Shown one piece after another: positions 8,232-18,900 of a stretch of 33,885 bases of DNA (position 1 is the stretch's first letter; each line of letters begins with the position of its first letter). The stretch is taken from the IMG/VR virus record IMGVR_UViG_3300028837_001414, positions 1-33,885 of that record, one strand, 5' to 3'. The notes under the pieces were generated by a model. The model saw only the letters and a list, made by a program, of their open reading frames with translations, was not told the origin of the DNA and did no database searches. The position numbers and the translations under genes are program-made. Source of the stretch: a virus.

Positions 8232-9049
8232 TAGTTACACGTGCAATGTCCGGGCGGGATCAGAAGAGTCTGCATCTTGGTGAGGTCGTGGTAGCCGTGT
8301 ACCGGACAGTCGCCGTCCCCCTTTACCACGAACTCCGGTTCGGGTGCGGTAAATGCGCGCCGGGTCTCCGCGACCTGAGACTTGCGAAGCGCGATGCTGG
8401 GGTCTTCGGTGTCATCGATGAACGAGCCTTGCTCATGGTGGTCGGCGAGCTGCGCCGAAGGCCGTGCTCCGGGGTCTTCCTGAATCCAGGGAGCCTCTTT
8501 GGAGTAGTGGGCCACTTCGCCCCTGTACCCGTTGCCCGCATCGTTGTCGAAGCCGCTCACATCGGGCTGAATGAGCCCGGAGTTGCGGAGGATATTGGCG
8601 ATGCTCACGGCCGTCGCATCCTTGCCGGCAGCCATGAGATCGGGGTTGTTCCGCATGTAGACGACCAGCTCGTTCATGATGCGCATGGCAAAGAAGTTGA
8701 GCTGATCATCGTAGCCCGTGGGCTTGTTTTTCACGTGCTCGCATTCCTGCTTCTCGTGCTCGTAGGCTTGCTCTACGAACGCCCCAAGGTACTGCGGCAA
8801 GAGGTTGTCAGAGAGCTTGCGGCCCTTGCTCTCCGGCCCGCTCAGCTCAAAGGCATAGAGCCCCTTTTTGAGCGAGGGTTCGAAGTGGCTCTTGCGAGCC
8901 TTGCGTGTATTGCATCGGCCGATGAGCTGTTGCACTACGTCGTCCGCGACACCCGCGGCCTTCATTTTGCCGATCAGCTCTTGGGTAATATCCCCAGCCT
9001 TCATCTTTGCGATCAGCTTTTGGATGATATCGCCCTTGCTCTTCCCCAT
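8231..9049 (-). CDS. Virion-associated protein with C-terminal zinc knuckle, overlapping the previous gene
   Basis: A 272-residue protein starting at ATG 9049 with no clear ribosome site. The N-terminus has two near copies of a helix (IIQKLIAKMKAGD / ITQELIGKMKAAG). Residues ~60-180 look like a helical globular domain (LSDNLLPQYLGAFVEQAYEH, FFAMRIMNELVVYMRNNPDL). The C-terminus has a compact Cys/His cluster (CPVHGYHD...HCTCN) that could bind zinc. Candidate processing motifs LKK|G, LRK|S and VVK|G separate these parts. The gene overlaps the end of the 1076-aa frame by 203 nt in another frame. Either it is a separate, coupled gene, or a +1 shift near the GGGG at 9047-9044 joins the two. It abuts the portal by TAATG. 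The function is unknown. Confidence 0.65.
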   Translation of the reverse strand: MGKSKGDIIQKLIAKMKAGDITQELIGKMKAAGVADDVVQQLIGRCNTRKARKSHFEPSLKKGLYAFELSGPESKGRKLSDNLLPQYLGAFVEQAYEHEKQECEHVKNKPTGYDDQLNFFAMRIMNELVVYMRNNPDLMAAGKDATAVSIANILRNSGLIQPDVSGFDNDAGNGYRGEVAHYSKEAPWIQEDPGARPSAQLADHHEQGSFIDDTEDPSIALRKSQVAETRRAFTAPEPEFVVKGDGDCPVHGYHDLTKMQTLLIPPGHCTCN

Positions 9050-12000
9050 GAACGATGGTCCGCTTCATTTGCGTCGGCGCAGTCCGCATCGAAAGGAGCC
9101 CGTCAGGGATATCCCCGCGCATCGCATGCGCGATTTTTTGCGAAGATCGAACGTCCGCGTTGTCGAGCTTGTTTTTGATCGCCCTAGCCATGCCATCGAT
9201 GCTGATCTCATCGTTGCCAGCTTCGACGGCCTCCGTGAAGTCTTTGAGATCCTTGGGAAGCCCCTCGATCACGCCGACCGCCCAACCGCCACCCAAGACA
9301 CTGCGGGCATCGCTGCCACGCTTGACCTTGCCACCGCCCGCACCCGGTGCGTCCCGGTAGATCCACTTGCCCCCGGCACCACGCGTGCGCTGCCGGCCTT
9401 TCTTGGAGCCCGGTGCGCTGTGCCAGCCGCCGCCACTGGCCTTGCGGAGTGATTCGAGCCCATCGATGGCGTCGCCGCTTTTCTTGTGGCGCATGTACTT
9501 GGCCGCGTGGGTATGCCCCTGAGCCGCGTCGTCATGAAAGTGGGCCGTGTGGACGGCGGCCCGGATCTTGTCGTTCGTTTCCTTGCCGAACTTCGGGTCG
9601 ACGCCGCCGGAGATATTGGCCCCTTCTCCGACGCCGAGCTTCTTACCGTAGGCTTTGACTTCCGCGGCGTGCTTTAGCTCGCGCCATTCGCTCATCTTGT
9701 CGCGGTACGCGTCGCGGTGCTTGCCCGCGGCGCCGTAGTGGTCGCTCTTCGAATGTCCAGGGAAGAGCTGTTGCACGGCCTTGCCGAGCCCGGATGCGGA
9801 CTGGATCTGATCCCACGTGGGATTGTTCTGCCCCTTGATATTGAACTTCTGGCCCCGGTAGGAGTCGGGCGAGATATCGATCGCGGCGTGCTTGGCCTTG
9901 GCTTCCTCGCGCTGCTTATCGTGCGCGGGCTTTAGGTGAATCGCATCGAAGTGCGCATTCTTGGCGCTCTCGATTGCTCGCTGGATCTTCGCGTCGCCGT
10001 GCTCTTTAGCCCAGCTTACCGCCGCTTCGATATCCTCTTTGGGTACATCGGTGAAGGCTTTGAGCTTTTCCGCGGCGTTGTCGTTCCACTGGTTCAAGTG
10101 GTGGTCGTGGTAGAGATCGACGATCTTCTGGGTCTTGGCGCGCGCGTTCGGATCGGTATCCTTCGTAGCTCCGGGGCGCTTATCGTATTGCTCTTTGGTG
10201 TAGTAATACTTGTAGCCCTTGCCCCCAGCCTTCGGGACACGCTTGTAGTATTTGCCGCCGCGCTGCACACCTTTGAGCAACACTTCGAGCCCTTCGATCG
10301 CATCGGCGCTCTTCTTAGCGTCCATCTCAGCCTTCTTTTTGCGCCACGCTTCGAGCGGATCTGCGCCCTTCATACCGCCGCTCTTCTCTTTGTTCCGGCG
10401 CACGGTCTCTGCCAGCTCCGCATCGGTCGAACTGCGGTAGCCGCTCTCCGCGCGCGTTCTGACGTTGCGCCTCTTGTTCTCCGCCAGCTCCGCATCGGAG
10501 CGGCGGCCCTTTGCGCGGTCTGCCCCGCGCTCTTCGGGGCTCTTGACCTTAGTGCCCTTCGGCCAACGGCCCTTGCCCTTGCCCGCATCGATAGCCGCCG
10601 CTGCTTTGCTAGGCGGCACGAATACATCGATTCTTCCGCGCTCTGTACCGGAGCCTTGGCGCACGGTGATATCGGATTTGCTGCCAACTAGCGTGGCCGC
10701 CACCGCGTTCATGATGTTATCGATAGTCCCTTGTGGCAGCGTCTTATCGACCGTGAGACTCAGCTCTTGCGTGCCGTCGTCATGCGTGAGCGCGGTCGAG
10801 CTTTCCACGCCTGCGATTTGCTTCACGGCCGTGGCCATGCGCTTGCCCGTTCCTTCTTGTAGCTCTCTGAGGCCGCTCTTGCCGGAACGCTCCCGCTCCG
10901 CATCGGTACGTCGACCCTTGGTCTTCTTTTCCGTCTCACTAAAGTCAGCACTTCTAAGCGCCAACTTCTGAGCCTCTTCTAGCGACGATGCGTACCCCAA
11001 TTTTTTGGTGGGGTTGCCCGCTTGCGACACGTGAAACAAGCCATCTTCGTCCGTAGCGTCAACAAAGATCCCGTGATCGTATTTGTAGCGGGTTCCGCCG
11101 TACTTCATGTTGCGAATCACGGTGGGCTTGCTGCCTAAGTCGCGACCGCCCCATGCTTTGGTCTGGCCTTTGGCCTTGTCCGCTTTGCGCTTTCGAGCGT
11201 CGTCCTCGCGCTTCGCGAACACGTTGCGCATCTCCGATACCCGATCCCGAAGCGACGGGGGCACGACGTGGTGCTTGGGGCCGAACCGCTTGTCAGCGAC
11301 TTCAATGCCCCTCGCAAGCTCCTGGTAGGCCGCGTACTTCACCGGCCACTGTACGGAGCCGTCATAGGTGCGCTCGCTATCCCAGAGCTTGTCAGCGGCC
11401 TCTATGATGCGCGCCTTCTCGCCCTCGGAAGGATTCAGCGGATCGATAGCATCCGCGGCGTCGTTCTGGTTCTTAGCGATGCGCTTGGCTAGCTCGAAAT
11501 CCGTAGCCTCAGTGACCGGGGTGAGCTTGGTTCCGCCCGTTGGCGCATCGAGCACCATGATGTGCCGAACGCCTTTGATCGTGCTCCGAAAGTCGGCTTG
11601 CTCCGCGTACCACGCCTCGTTTTCGAGCTTTGTGCGCGCCATGTCAGCGGCGAGTGCCCGGCCTTCGGGGCTCGCATCGTTCGCTTTGCGGTTCGCCGCG
11701 TGCCAGCCCTCCGACCACGCATCGAGATAGGGCATGGTGCCGCCGACTTTCAAATCGAACGGCGTGCGGGCCATGAACTCTCTGTCTTGTGCGGACGCTT
11801 GAATGCCTTCCGCATGCGCTGCGGCGCCACGTGCGCGAGCTTGCTCCGGGGAAGTCCACTTGCCGGCGCCGCTCTTGGCTTTGCCCTTGGCTTTGCGCTT
11901 ACCGCCCTTGCGGGGGCTACTCTGCCAGCCGCCGGAGCCGTCAGGATAACGGTACTGATACTTGCCGCCGACTCGCTTGCGCTGCCCGCCCTTAGTGCCC

Positions 12001-12077
12001 TTGGGGATATTGCCCCAGCCGCCACCACCCGGCGCACCCTTGGCGAGCCGGCCTAGGCTATCGATTGCATCTCTCAT
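8847..12077 (-). CDS. Giant modular internal protein, 1076 aa (C-terminus uncertain)
   Basis: The ATG overlaps the previous stop (ATGA). The protein is Lys/Arg/Ala-rich and built of segments bounded by a repeated signature: DAIDSLGRLAK|G at residues 3-14, DAIEGLEVLLK|G near 595 and DAIDGLESLRK|A near 875. Each is followed by a basic Tyr/Trp block: GGWGNIPKGTKGGQRKR with YRYPDGSGGWQS, then RGGKYYKRVP with YKYYYT, then GGGWHSAPGSKKGRQRTR. The long segments between them are not recognised; a His-rich stretch lies near residue 860. The last ~70 residues after MKRTIVHG have a composition typical of an out-of-frame reading (ADRKDEGWGYYPRADRQNEG), because another gene uses this DNA. The natural end may be near 9047, or the product may continue by frameshift. 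A packaged, processed polyprotein is inferred. Confidence 0.75.
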   Translation of the reverse strand: MRDAIDSLGRLAKGAPGGGGWGNIPKGTKGGQRKRVGGKYQYRYPDGSGGWQSSPRKGGKRKAKGKAKSGAGKWTSPEQARARGAAAHAEGIQASAQDREFMARTPFDLKVGGTMPYLDAWSEGWHAANRKANDASPEGRALAADMARTKLENEAWYAEQADFRSTIKGVRHIMVLDAPTGGTKLTPVTEATDFELAKRIAKNQNDAADAIDPLNPSEGEKARIIEAADKLWDSERTYDGSVQWPVKYAAYQELARGIEVADKRFGPKHHVVPPSLRDRVSEMRNVFAKREDDARKRKADKAKGQTKAWGGRDLGSKPTVIRNMKYGGTRYKYDHGIFVDATDEDGLFHVSQAGNPTKKLGYASSLEEAQKLALRSADFSETEKKTKGRRTDAERERSGKSGLRELQEGTGKRMATAVKQIAGVESSTALTHDDGTQELSLTVDKTLPQGTIDNIMNAVAATLVGSKSDITVRQGSGTERGRIDVFVPPSKAAAAIDAGKGKGRWPKGTKVKSPEERGADRAKGRRSDAELAENKRRNVRTRAESGYRSSTDAELAETVRRNKEKSGGMKGADPLEAWRKKKAEMDAKKSADAIEGLEVLLKGVQRGGKYYKRVPKAGGKGYKYYYTKEQYDKRPGATKDTDPNARAKTQKIVDLYHDHHLNQWNDNAAEKLKAFTDVPKEDIEAAVSWAKEHGDAKIQRAIESAKNAHFDAIHLKPAHDKQREEAKAKHAAIDISPDSYRGQKFNIKGQNNPTWDQIQSASGLGKAVQQLFPGHSKSDHYGAAGKHRDAYRDKMSEWRELKHAAEVKAYGKKLGVGEGANISGGVDPKFGKETNDKIRAAVHTAHFHDDAAQGHTHAAKYMRHKKSGDAIDGLESLRKASGGGWHSAPGSKKGRQRTRGAGGKWIYRDAPGAGGGKVKRGSDARSVLGGGWAVGVIEGLPKDLKDFTEAVEAGNDEISIDGMARAIKNKLDNADVRSSQKIAHAMRGDIPDGLLSMRTAPTQMKRTIVHGEEQGRYHPKADRKDEGWGYYPRADRQNEGRGCRGRRSATAHRPMQYTQGSQEPLRTLAQKGALCL

Positions 12078-15000
12078 CGAATATCCCCCACAACGAACCG
12101 CCTCTTGGGCACGGTGAACGCTGCCTTGCGAAGAGTATCCCCTTCGAGTCGGCGCATCATCTTTTCAAGTAGGCCCGACTCTTTGAACTTCGCAAAGATG
12201 TTCTCGAAGAGCGGGGCCATCGCGTCGGTTTCCTCGTCGGTCGGCCAAAGCCCGTCAGGCGAGCTAGCCGCCTTCCGCAGTGCCACAAGGTACGTATTGC
12301 TGCGCCCTTGCTTAGCCATCTTGCGCTGTAGGTGCCGTTCGAAGCTGCGGGCGAACATTTCGACGTGGCTCCGCCAATACTGCTTCTCCGGCGGAGAGTA
12401 GAGCGGGTTCTTGTCCATGGCCGTCGTGATCCGGGCATCGAACTTTCTAAACGCCTCGCTATCACGGAGCGCCGTCACGGCCTCGCGCGTAGGCGACGGT
12501 GGACCTTGGCTGGCGCCGCGTGGGACACGGCTCCCCGTAAGGTTGTTATCCCGGTTGCGACCGCCATTTAGGTCGGCTGCGCCCGCGTTCGAATCAAAGA
12601 AGTGGCCCCATTCGTGCGCGAGCGAGCCCGCGCCGTTTAGCCGCGTCAGGTTGATCGCGTTGGCGGTGGGTTCGTAGTGCGCGAGTGCCCCCGCGACACC
12701 ACGTGCGCCCACGGCCATCGCGAGCTTGCCGTTGTAGCCCATCATGCTCGCCGGCAAGCCAGTCAGCTCCGCCATGTCATCGAAGCTATCGACCAGACTC
12801 TTTAGATGGTGAACGCGCTCTTGGTCCGTGACGCTCTTGCCGAGCTGTAGGCCGCGCATCTTGAACGGGCCGCCCTTGCTCATGAGCTTGCGGCCTTGCT
12901 CGATGTGCTCGTAGCGGCTCTTCGGCCCCTTACGTTCCATCTTGTCCGTGTCGTACATGTCCCGAAGGTTGACCGCGTAGCCCTTGCCGCTCTTCTTTTC
13001 CCCGAAGGCCGCGTTGATGCTCTTGCCTTCCATGACCAGCATCGCCGCTTCGGTGGCTGCGCTATTGATCGCGTCGGCGTCTGGCCCGTGCTTCCTAGTG
13101 GCGCGGGATTTGATATCGTCGACTTGCCGCGATGGCCGTGTCTTGCCGCTCACTTGGCCGTTGTACGCCTTGCGCAAGCTCTCGATCTCCGCGGGGTGCT
13201 TGCCTTCGGCCCTGGCCCGCTGATACGCCGCACGGATCTGATCTTCGAGCCTGGTCGGCTCCGTGGTCGGCGGCCCGTAGCTGGGATACCGCATTTGCGG
13301 AGCTGCTTCGGGAGCACGGCCCGACGCGGAGTGCTTCTCGATGATCCCTTGAACCGTCGCGTACGCGTTGTAGTAGCCTTCGAGCGCGTCCCGCTGCCAT
13401 TCCTTGGAGACTTCCGCCCACTTTTCGGGGTTGTTCCGGGCCTCTTCTAGCTCCGCCGCTTTCGCCTTGTACTCCGGGCTTTGGTGGTAGTCGTAGGTGC
13501 CCCGGCCCTCACGCTTCACGTCCCTGAAAAACCAAGCACGAGTAGGCGCGGTGCCGACCTTGGGCGGCTTCGCGGGGAACTTGTTCATCGCGAAGTAGTA
13601 GTGCGCTTGGTGGAGCACCCCATCTACGCCTTCCGCCTTCTGCGCGCGCCCGATGAACTCGATGGGCTTCTCACGGAGTAGGAACTTCCGCGTGAACATG
13701 GCGGGTGCGTCTTCTGAATCAAGAGCTTCGCGTAGGCTCTTCCAAGCCATCGCCCGGTGGCGCGCGCTGCCGAACACGTCTTCGCCGATCTGGCGTACGT
13801 TGCTATCCCGATCGTTGACGTACTCGCCTTCCTCGATCATCGATTCAGTCGTGTGCGACGCCTTGCCGCGTGGTGTGGAAGCGGGGGCCTTCTTAGGCGG
13901 CTGCGACTCTACATCCGCCTTGCTTTGCGCGCCCACTTGCTGGACCCACATCTTGTCCGTCGCGCTCACTGTGAGCGCGAGCGATTCGCCCGTTGCGACG
14001 TTCATGGTCGCAAGGTGGATCTTGAACCCCTTCTTACCCGACGCGATGATCCGGTACTGTTCATCGCCGAAGGGATGCAACACGTCGCCCGGCTTTATGA
14101 ACGACGCGGCAAGGTGCACGATATCGGGCATGCCTTTGGGCGTGTCGGGCTCTTTGGGCGCCTCAGTCGCGCCGAAGTCGAGCGTCGTTTGGCCCGCCTG
14201 CTTCTTATCGGGGGCCTTCTTTTTGGGTGCGCTTCGCTTGCGCGATGCGCCGCTCTGCCAGCCACCCTTGCCATCGGGATAGCGGTAGACCCACTTCATC
14301 CCCACGCGCTTGCGCTGGCCCCCACGCTTGCCGGCGGGAATGTTCCCCCAGCCCCCGGCTTTCTCTAGGTCGCCGACTACGAACCTATGTAGGGGCACGC
14401 TGTAGAGGCTCTTGCTAGTACCGCCCCGGCCGGGGATATCTACGATCTCGTCGCCGTCCCGATCCCGAAAAATGTACGCGCGCCCCTGGTCCTGCATCGC
14501 CTCGACCATGAGGCGAATGTCATTGACTGACTTCTCGTCTTTGGAGCCCGTCAGTTTTTCCGTGAGGTAGCCTAGATTGTGGGACGCTGTTTTGATCGCG
14601 TCAGCCACGTTCACGGCCGTGACTGAGCGCGACGGCTTAGCCATGGGCCACGGCTCGCCGTACTGGCCTTTGCGCGGCGGTAGCGTGTTTAAGTGCTCCG
14701 CGAAGTCGAGCCCGGTCTTCGTCAGGTCTTTTTGGTCATAAAACCCACCGTTGGAGAGAGCTAGGATACGGCCAAACTGCGGATGCGTTTCGACCTTGGC
14801 CCCGTCAGCGACAACGGACTGCATGAACGCTTTGAGCGTCGTGACCTTGCCATCGATGCTCCGCTGCTTATTGAGCGTCGCGTTGACCTTGGCCTTGCGC
14901 GCGGGGGTCATCTTGTCCGTGAAGCCTTGCGTGTCTTCGGCTTTGGCCTTCAACTTGGCGTCATTATCCTTTTGCGCTTGCACGCGCGCCGCCATCTTGT

Positions 15001-15964
15001 TCCGGCTTTCGGCTTGCCGTACGTCTAGGTTCTGTTCATCCGCAAGGTCTTTGCCATCGATGAGAGTGAGCATCGTGTGCCCCTCCGTTTCGACCATGAA
15101 CTTGCCGTTGGCGTGCTTGCCGACGATCCTTCGTTCGCCGTCCGCAGAATTCCAACGCTCTTTCGTATGCGGCGGGAGCTTTTTGCTGGGGTCTTGCTTG
15201 GCCGGCGCGAGCTTCGCTTCGAGACTATCGCGGCGCTCGTGGAGCTTGGTTAGCTCGCGCTTGTCGATATCCGCCTGGATCTTCCCGGCCGTCGAAGGGT
15301 TGCTCTCGTTCTCGCCGATGCGCCATTCGCGCACGCCGATCTCATCCCGTGTGCGAAGCAACTCGCTCTCAGTCGCGCGCTTCGGGTTCGCGGCGCGCTT
15401 CTTTTGCTCTTCGACCAGCACGCTCGCCTGGTCACGGTAGTAGCCGCCGTTGTCCGTGTTCATCTCACGGTCCATCGAATCGGCGCTTGGGAGCGTGGCG
15501 CGAATGTCATCGAGCGCCCCGCTGAGAGCTTGGGGCGTCATCCGGTAGGCGCGCTGGCGGTACTCATCGAAATTGAGCGACCGGCGGGTGACCGGGCCGC
15601 GGGCGGCGTTCTGCCGGCGGCTCTCTTCGATGGACGCGTCTAAACGCTTCCCAGCCGCTTCCTTGCGCTCTTGCTCCCACCGCTTGGTCCTAGCCTCGAA
15701 CTTCTTGACCTTGTGATCTACGAGTCGGCCTCGGATGCTCGTGTCCCGCTTAGGGCCGTGCTGCGGCTTGCCTCGGCTCACTCCGCTCTGCCAGCCGCCC
15801 TTGCCGTCCGGGTAACGGTAGAGATACCCCTTGCCGCTGCGCTTGCGCTGCCCGCCGTGCTTGCCGTTCGGGATATTACCCCATCCGCCCTTACCCTTTT
15901 CGAGCCCGCGCGCCATGATGGAACGCAACGAAGCCGCGTCCCCTATCGGTAGTCTCCCCGCCAT
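12074..15964 (-). CDS. Giant polyvalent protein with LPD1 zincin domain, 1296 aa
   Basis: The ATG follows the previous TAA with no gap. Residues 21-60 hold LEK|G, then GGWGNIPNGKHGGQRKR and YRYPDGKGGWQSG. A second copy near 530-570 follows DLEK|A and separates two halves. The first half is not recognised. The second half has a small beta domain near 620 (KPGDVLHPFGDEQYRI), a helical region, SLRK|A near 930, and from ~1000 the LPD1 'large polyvalent protein-associated' domain: LPASMMGYNGKLAMAVGARG, ALAHYEP, AINLTR, GAGSLAHEWGHFFD (HEWGH near 1116) and HVEMFARSFE. HExxH plus a downstream Glu indicates a metallopeptidase. The tail LRK|AAFTVPKRRFVVGD resembles the C-terminus of the zinc-ribbon protein. 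Polyvalent proteins of phages and conjugative elements are thought to be delivered with DNA; delivery here is inferred. Confidence 0.8.
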   Translation of the reverse strand: MAGRLPIGDAASLRSIMARGLEKGKGGWGNIPNGKHGGQRKRSGKGYLYRYPDGKGGWQSGVSRGKPQHGPKRDTSIRGRLVDHKVKKFEARTKRWEQERKEAAGKRLDASIEESRRQNAARGPVTRRSLNFDEYRQRAYRMTPQALSGALDDIRATLPSADSMDREMNTDNGGYYRDQASVLVEEQKKRAANPKRATESELLRTRDEIGVREWRIGENESNPSTAGKIQADIDKRELTKLHERRDSLEAKLAPAKQDPSKKLPPHTKERWNSADGERRIVGKHANGKFMVETEGHTMLTLIDGKDLADEQNLDVRQAESRNKMAARVQAQKDNDAKLKAKAEDTQGFTDKMTPARKAKVNATLNKQRSIDGKVTTLKAFMQSVVADGAKVETHPQFGRILALSNGGFYDQKDLTKTGLDFAEHLNTLPPRKGQYGEPWPMAKPSRSVTAVNVADAIKTASHNLGYLTEKLTGSKDEKSVNDIRLMVEAMQDQGRAYIFRDRDGDEIVDIPGRGGTSKSLYSVPLHRFVVGDLEKAGGWGNIPAGKRGGQRKRVGMKWVYRYPDGKGGWQSGASRKRSAPKKKAPDKKQAGQTTLDFGATEAPKEPDTPKGMPDIVHLAASFIKPGDVLHPFGDEQYRIIASGKKGFKIHLATMNVATGESLALTVSATDKMWVQQVGAQSKADVESQPPKKAPASTPRGKASHTTESMIEEGEYVNDRDSNVRQIGEDVFGSARHRAMAWKSLREALDSEDAPAMFTRKFLLREKPIEFIGRAQKAEGVDGVLHQAHYYFAMNKFPAKPPKVGTAPTRAWFFRDVKREGRGTYDYHQSPEYKAKAAELEEARNNPEKWAEVSKEWQRDALEGYYNAYATVQGIIEKHSASGRAPEAAPQMRYPSYGPPTTEPTRLEDQIRAAYQRARAEGKHPAEIESLRKAYNGQVSGKTRPSRQVDDIKSRATRKHGPDADAINSAATEAAMLVMEGKSINAAFGEKKSGKGYAVNLRDMYDTDKMERKGPKSRYEHIEQGRKLMSKGGPFKMRGLQLGKSVTDQERVHHLKSLVDSFDDMAELTGLPASMMGYNGKLAMAVGARGVAGALAHYEPTANAINLTRLNGAGSLAHEWGHFFDSNAGAADLNGGRNRDNNLTGSRVPRGASQGPPSPTREAVTALRDSEAFRKFDARITTAMDKNPLYSPPEKQYWRSHVEMFARSFERHLQRKMAKQGRSNTYLVALRKAASSPDGLWPTDEETDAMAPLFENIFAKFKESGLLEKMMRRLEGDTLRKAAFTVPKRRFVVGDIR

Positions 15965-18900
15965 TTACCGTTTCCTCGCTGTGAGCCTAACTCGCTTCTT
16001 CTTCTTTTTCCGCTTTGATTTCGGCTTGTCTTCGCCCACTAGCTCCGTGTCCTGGTAGGTCGTCTTCCCCTTCTCTTCGCGGGTGCGTGCATTCAGCTTG
16101 GGGCTCACGCGGAGCGGCTTGCCTGTTTCCCGGTCTTGCGGTTGCTTGAACGCGGGATCGCTTTCCGTCCGGTCCATCTCCCATTTGATGGCCGGCTTGG
16201 CGCTGAGCACCTTGCCATGAAAGCCCCATTTGCCGCGCGCCCGCTTGGCATCGGCTTGCCGGCGGTTCATCGCCTGGTCCCGCTCGCGCTTGTGGGCGTC
16301 GCTGTCTTCGGGGGGATAATAGATGCCTTGGTAGTCGGGCATCGGCGGCGTATCGAAGCGGGGTGCGCCTCGTGCTTCGCCTACCTGAATGTTCGGCGTG
16401 AGGATCGAACGGGCCTTCACGATCAAGGTGGGCTCGCTCTTGACGACCAGTGTGGGTTCCATGCTCTTCTTTGCCTCACCCTTCATGGCCCGCTCTAGCA
16501 ACGCTTCGGGCGATGGCTTGTCGCCGAACATGCTGTCTTGATCTTCGGGGTGCTGGGCAGCGAGCGCGGCGTAGTCGCGGAAGACGGCGCTCATCTTTTG
16601 GGGGCCATTCTTGCGGATGAGCACTTCAAGCAAGGTCATGGCGCGGGGGTTGTCGAGAATCGGGTTCCGCTCCCCGAACATCTCCGCTTGCGCGAAGAGC
16701 CCCTTGAACTCTTTGTCGCTCATGTCGGCGTTCAAAGCTGCCCGGTGGCCTTGCCGAGCCCGGAAGCTCAGATCGTTGAACTGTTCAAGCGCGACTTTGA
16801 GATCATCCCCTAGGTCATACGTGGCACCGTGGGCCTTGGCTTGCGCCATGAACGGCACGCTTCGGGCGATATTCCCGACGATCTTGGCGGTCGTGTTGCT
16901 GAGCAAGTCAGCGTCGCCGACCGTGCGCCCTACAAGCACGCGCTCGACCAGTTGCTTGCCGTCCTCGTTCAACCGCTTGGTGCCCTTGACCATGTACTGA
17001 TTCGAGTTGCGCTGATCGATCACGCCAACGCGGGTGAGCGCATTGATGAACCCTTCGGCCCGTGGCGAATCAAGAAAGGCATTCAGGGTCTCATCGGCTT
17101 CCATCGAATCGCCAAGTTGCTTGACCGCTGCATCGTCCAGCTTACGGCCCATGGCGACCTGCATCGTCCGCGGGTCCATCCCCTGAGTGAACGACTCGTT
17201 CATTTGCCGCACGAGTAGCTTCTGGTCGTCCGGTCCCGTCGACTCGACCACGCGCACGAGCACGGGGTTTTTGAGCGCCTTCACGTCTTCGGGGGTGAAC
17301 CCGGTCTCATGGGCGTGGGCTTCCATGTAGGCCCGTAGCTCTTTGGCCCGATCGGGGTGCTTCTCATAAGCGAGTTGCATGCTCATCGTGCGCGAGTTGC
17401 CCCCCAGCACCACGCCGTTCTGGTCCAGAATGGGTGGGCCGTTGACCGCATCGGGGTTCGTATTGACCAGGAATGCGGGATTGAGCTTGTTCGCGTTCCG
17501 CATGACCTTGGCTTGTTCGGCCCGGTCCCGGTGGTAGGCGCGCTCTTGCACCCCTTCGGGATACCCCTCCCGTTGCTTGAATGAGTTGGGGTCATGCGAC
17601 GCGACGGCCTCAGAGGCTTCCACGAGCTTGTAGCGGGCCTTTAGAGCCCGCGGAGCGCCGTTCTCGCCCGCTACGTACACCACGGCCGAAGCGCCCTCAC
17701 GCGTCGGCTGAGAGCGCGGAATGACCGCCTGCACTTGGGCCATCGCATCGCGGGTCGGCTGGATGGCCTTGTCTTTGAGCCCTGGCATCGCCTGAGCCAC
17801 GAGCGCGAGCCGCGCCATCGCGGGGCTATTGAGCGCGGCTTCAAGGGCCTCTTTGGGGTTGCCGTCCCGTGCCTTGGCCAGTGCCGAGCTGAGCGTCGCC
17901 AGCTCCGTTTCGGCCTTCCCAGCCAGATCGTCGACTTCGGCTTTGAGCGTCTTGCCGCCGGGTGGGTCGAGAATATCGGCCATCGCCTGGACGTGCCCAG
18001 CCTTGACCTTGCCGCCGCCGGCTAGGTTCTCCGCCCCCTGAATGGTCTGGCGGTAGGCCATGTTCCGGTGCTCTATGACGTTCCCAATGACCGCCGCGCG
18101 GGCTTCGGGCTCCCAGCCCTTGCGCTCTAGGACGGTGCCGAGCACCCGCTTCGCTTCGAACGGGCTCACCCCGGAACGCTGAAAGCTGGCCCTGAGCTTG
18201 GCGTAGACTTCGGGCACCCGCTTTTCGAGCTGCGCCATGCGCTCCGCGTCCGTGCCTTTCAGGTCGGTTAGCATCTCACGGGGCACGTGGCGGAGCACGG
18301 CGTTGACCGTCTGCGAAGCCCGCTTCTCCGCCCATTCGAAGTACCGATCGCCGTAGTGCTTGGCCATGAGCTTCGACCACTGGTCCGCAGTCACAGTGCG
18401 CTTGCGCTTGCCCTCACGGATCGTGATCTTGCCGTCTTTGTCGATCCCCAACACTTCGGCGACGCGCTCTCCGAGCTTCACGGTCTCGCCCACGGTCACG
18501 TCACGGGCTGCGGCGCTCTCCCGGTAGTAGTAGCGATACTTGCGCTTGCCGTTCACGTAGTACGGCACGCGTTTGATGTACTTGCCCCCGCGCGCGGCTT
18601 GCTCGCCTTTGCTGAGCGAAGTCACAAGGATGGGCTCATTATCCTCTGACTTTTGGAGCTTCATACCCGTCGACCGCAGCGCCCTTTCGAGCTGATCACG
18701 GACGCGGGGTTTCAGCGAGCTTGGGCCGTTGCGCACGTAGTGGTCGAAGGCTTCGGCGAACAGCTCCCCATCATCGGTCTCCGCGTACTGAGTCACGAAC
18801 TCATCGGGGATCGATGCGTTGACGGTCCCGGCCTTGACCGCTTGCCGAAACGACTCCCCCATTTGCTCCGCGGTCTGCCCGTAGTGCGGCACGTTGCCCC

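Noticed and set aside
8111-9178. Long plus-strand frame of 355 codons opposite the 272-aa and 1076-aa genes
   Set aside because: High GC content gives long antisense frames; the minus-strand genes have coherent composition, coupled junctions and recognised context, and this frame does not.
13653-15440. Several plus-strand frames of about 200-230 codons opposite the 1296-aa gene
   Set aside because: Ser/Arg/Ala-rich shadow translations with no ribosome sites or domain features.
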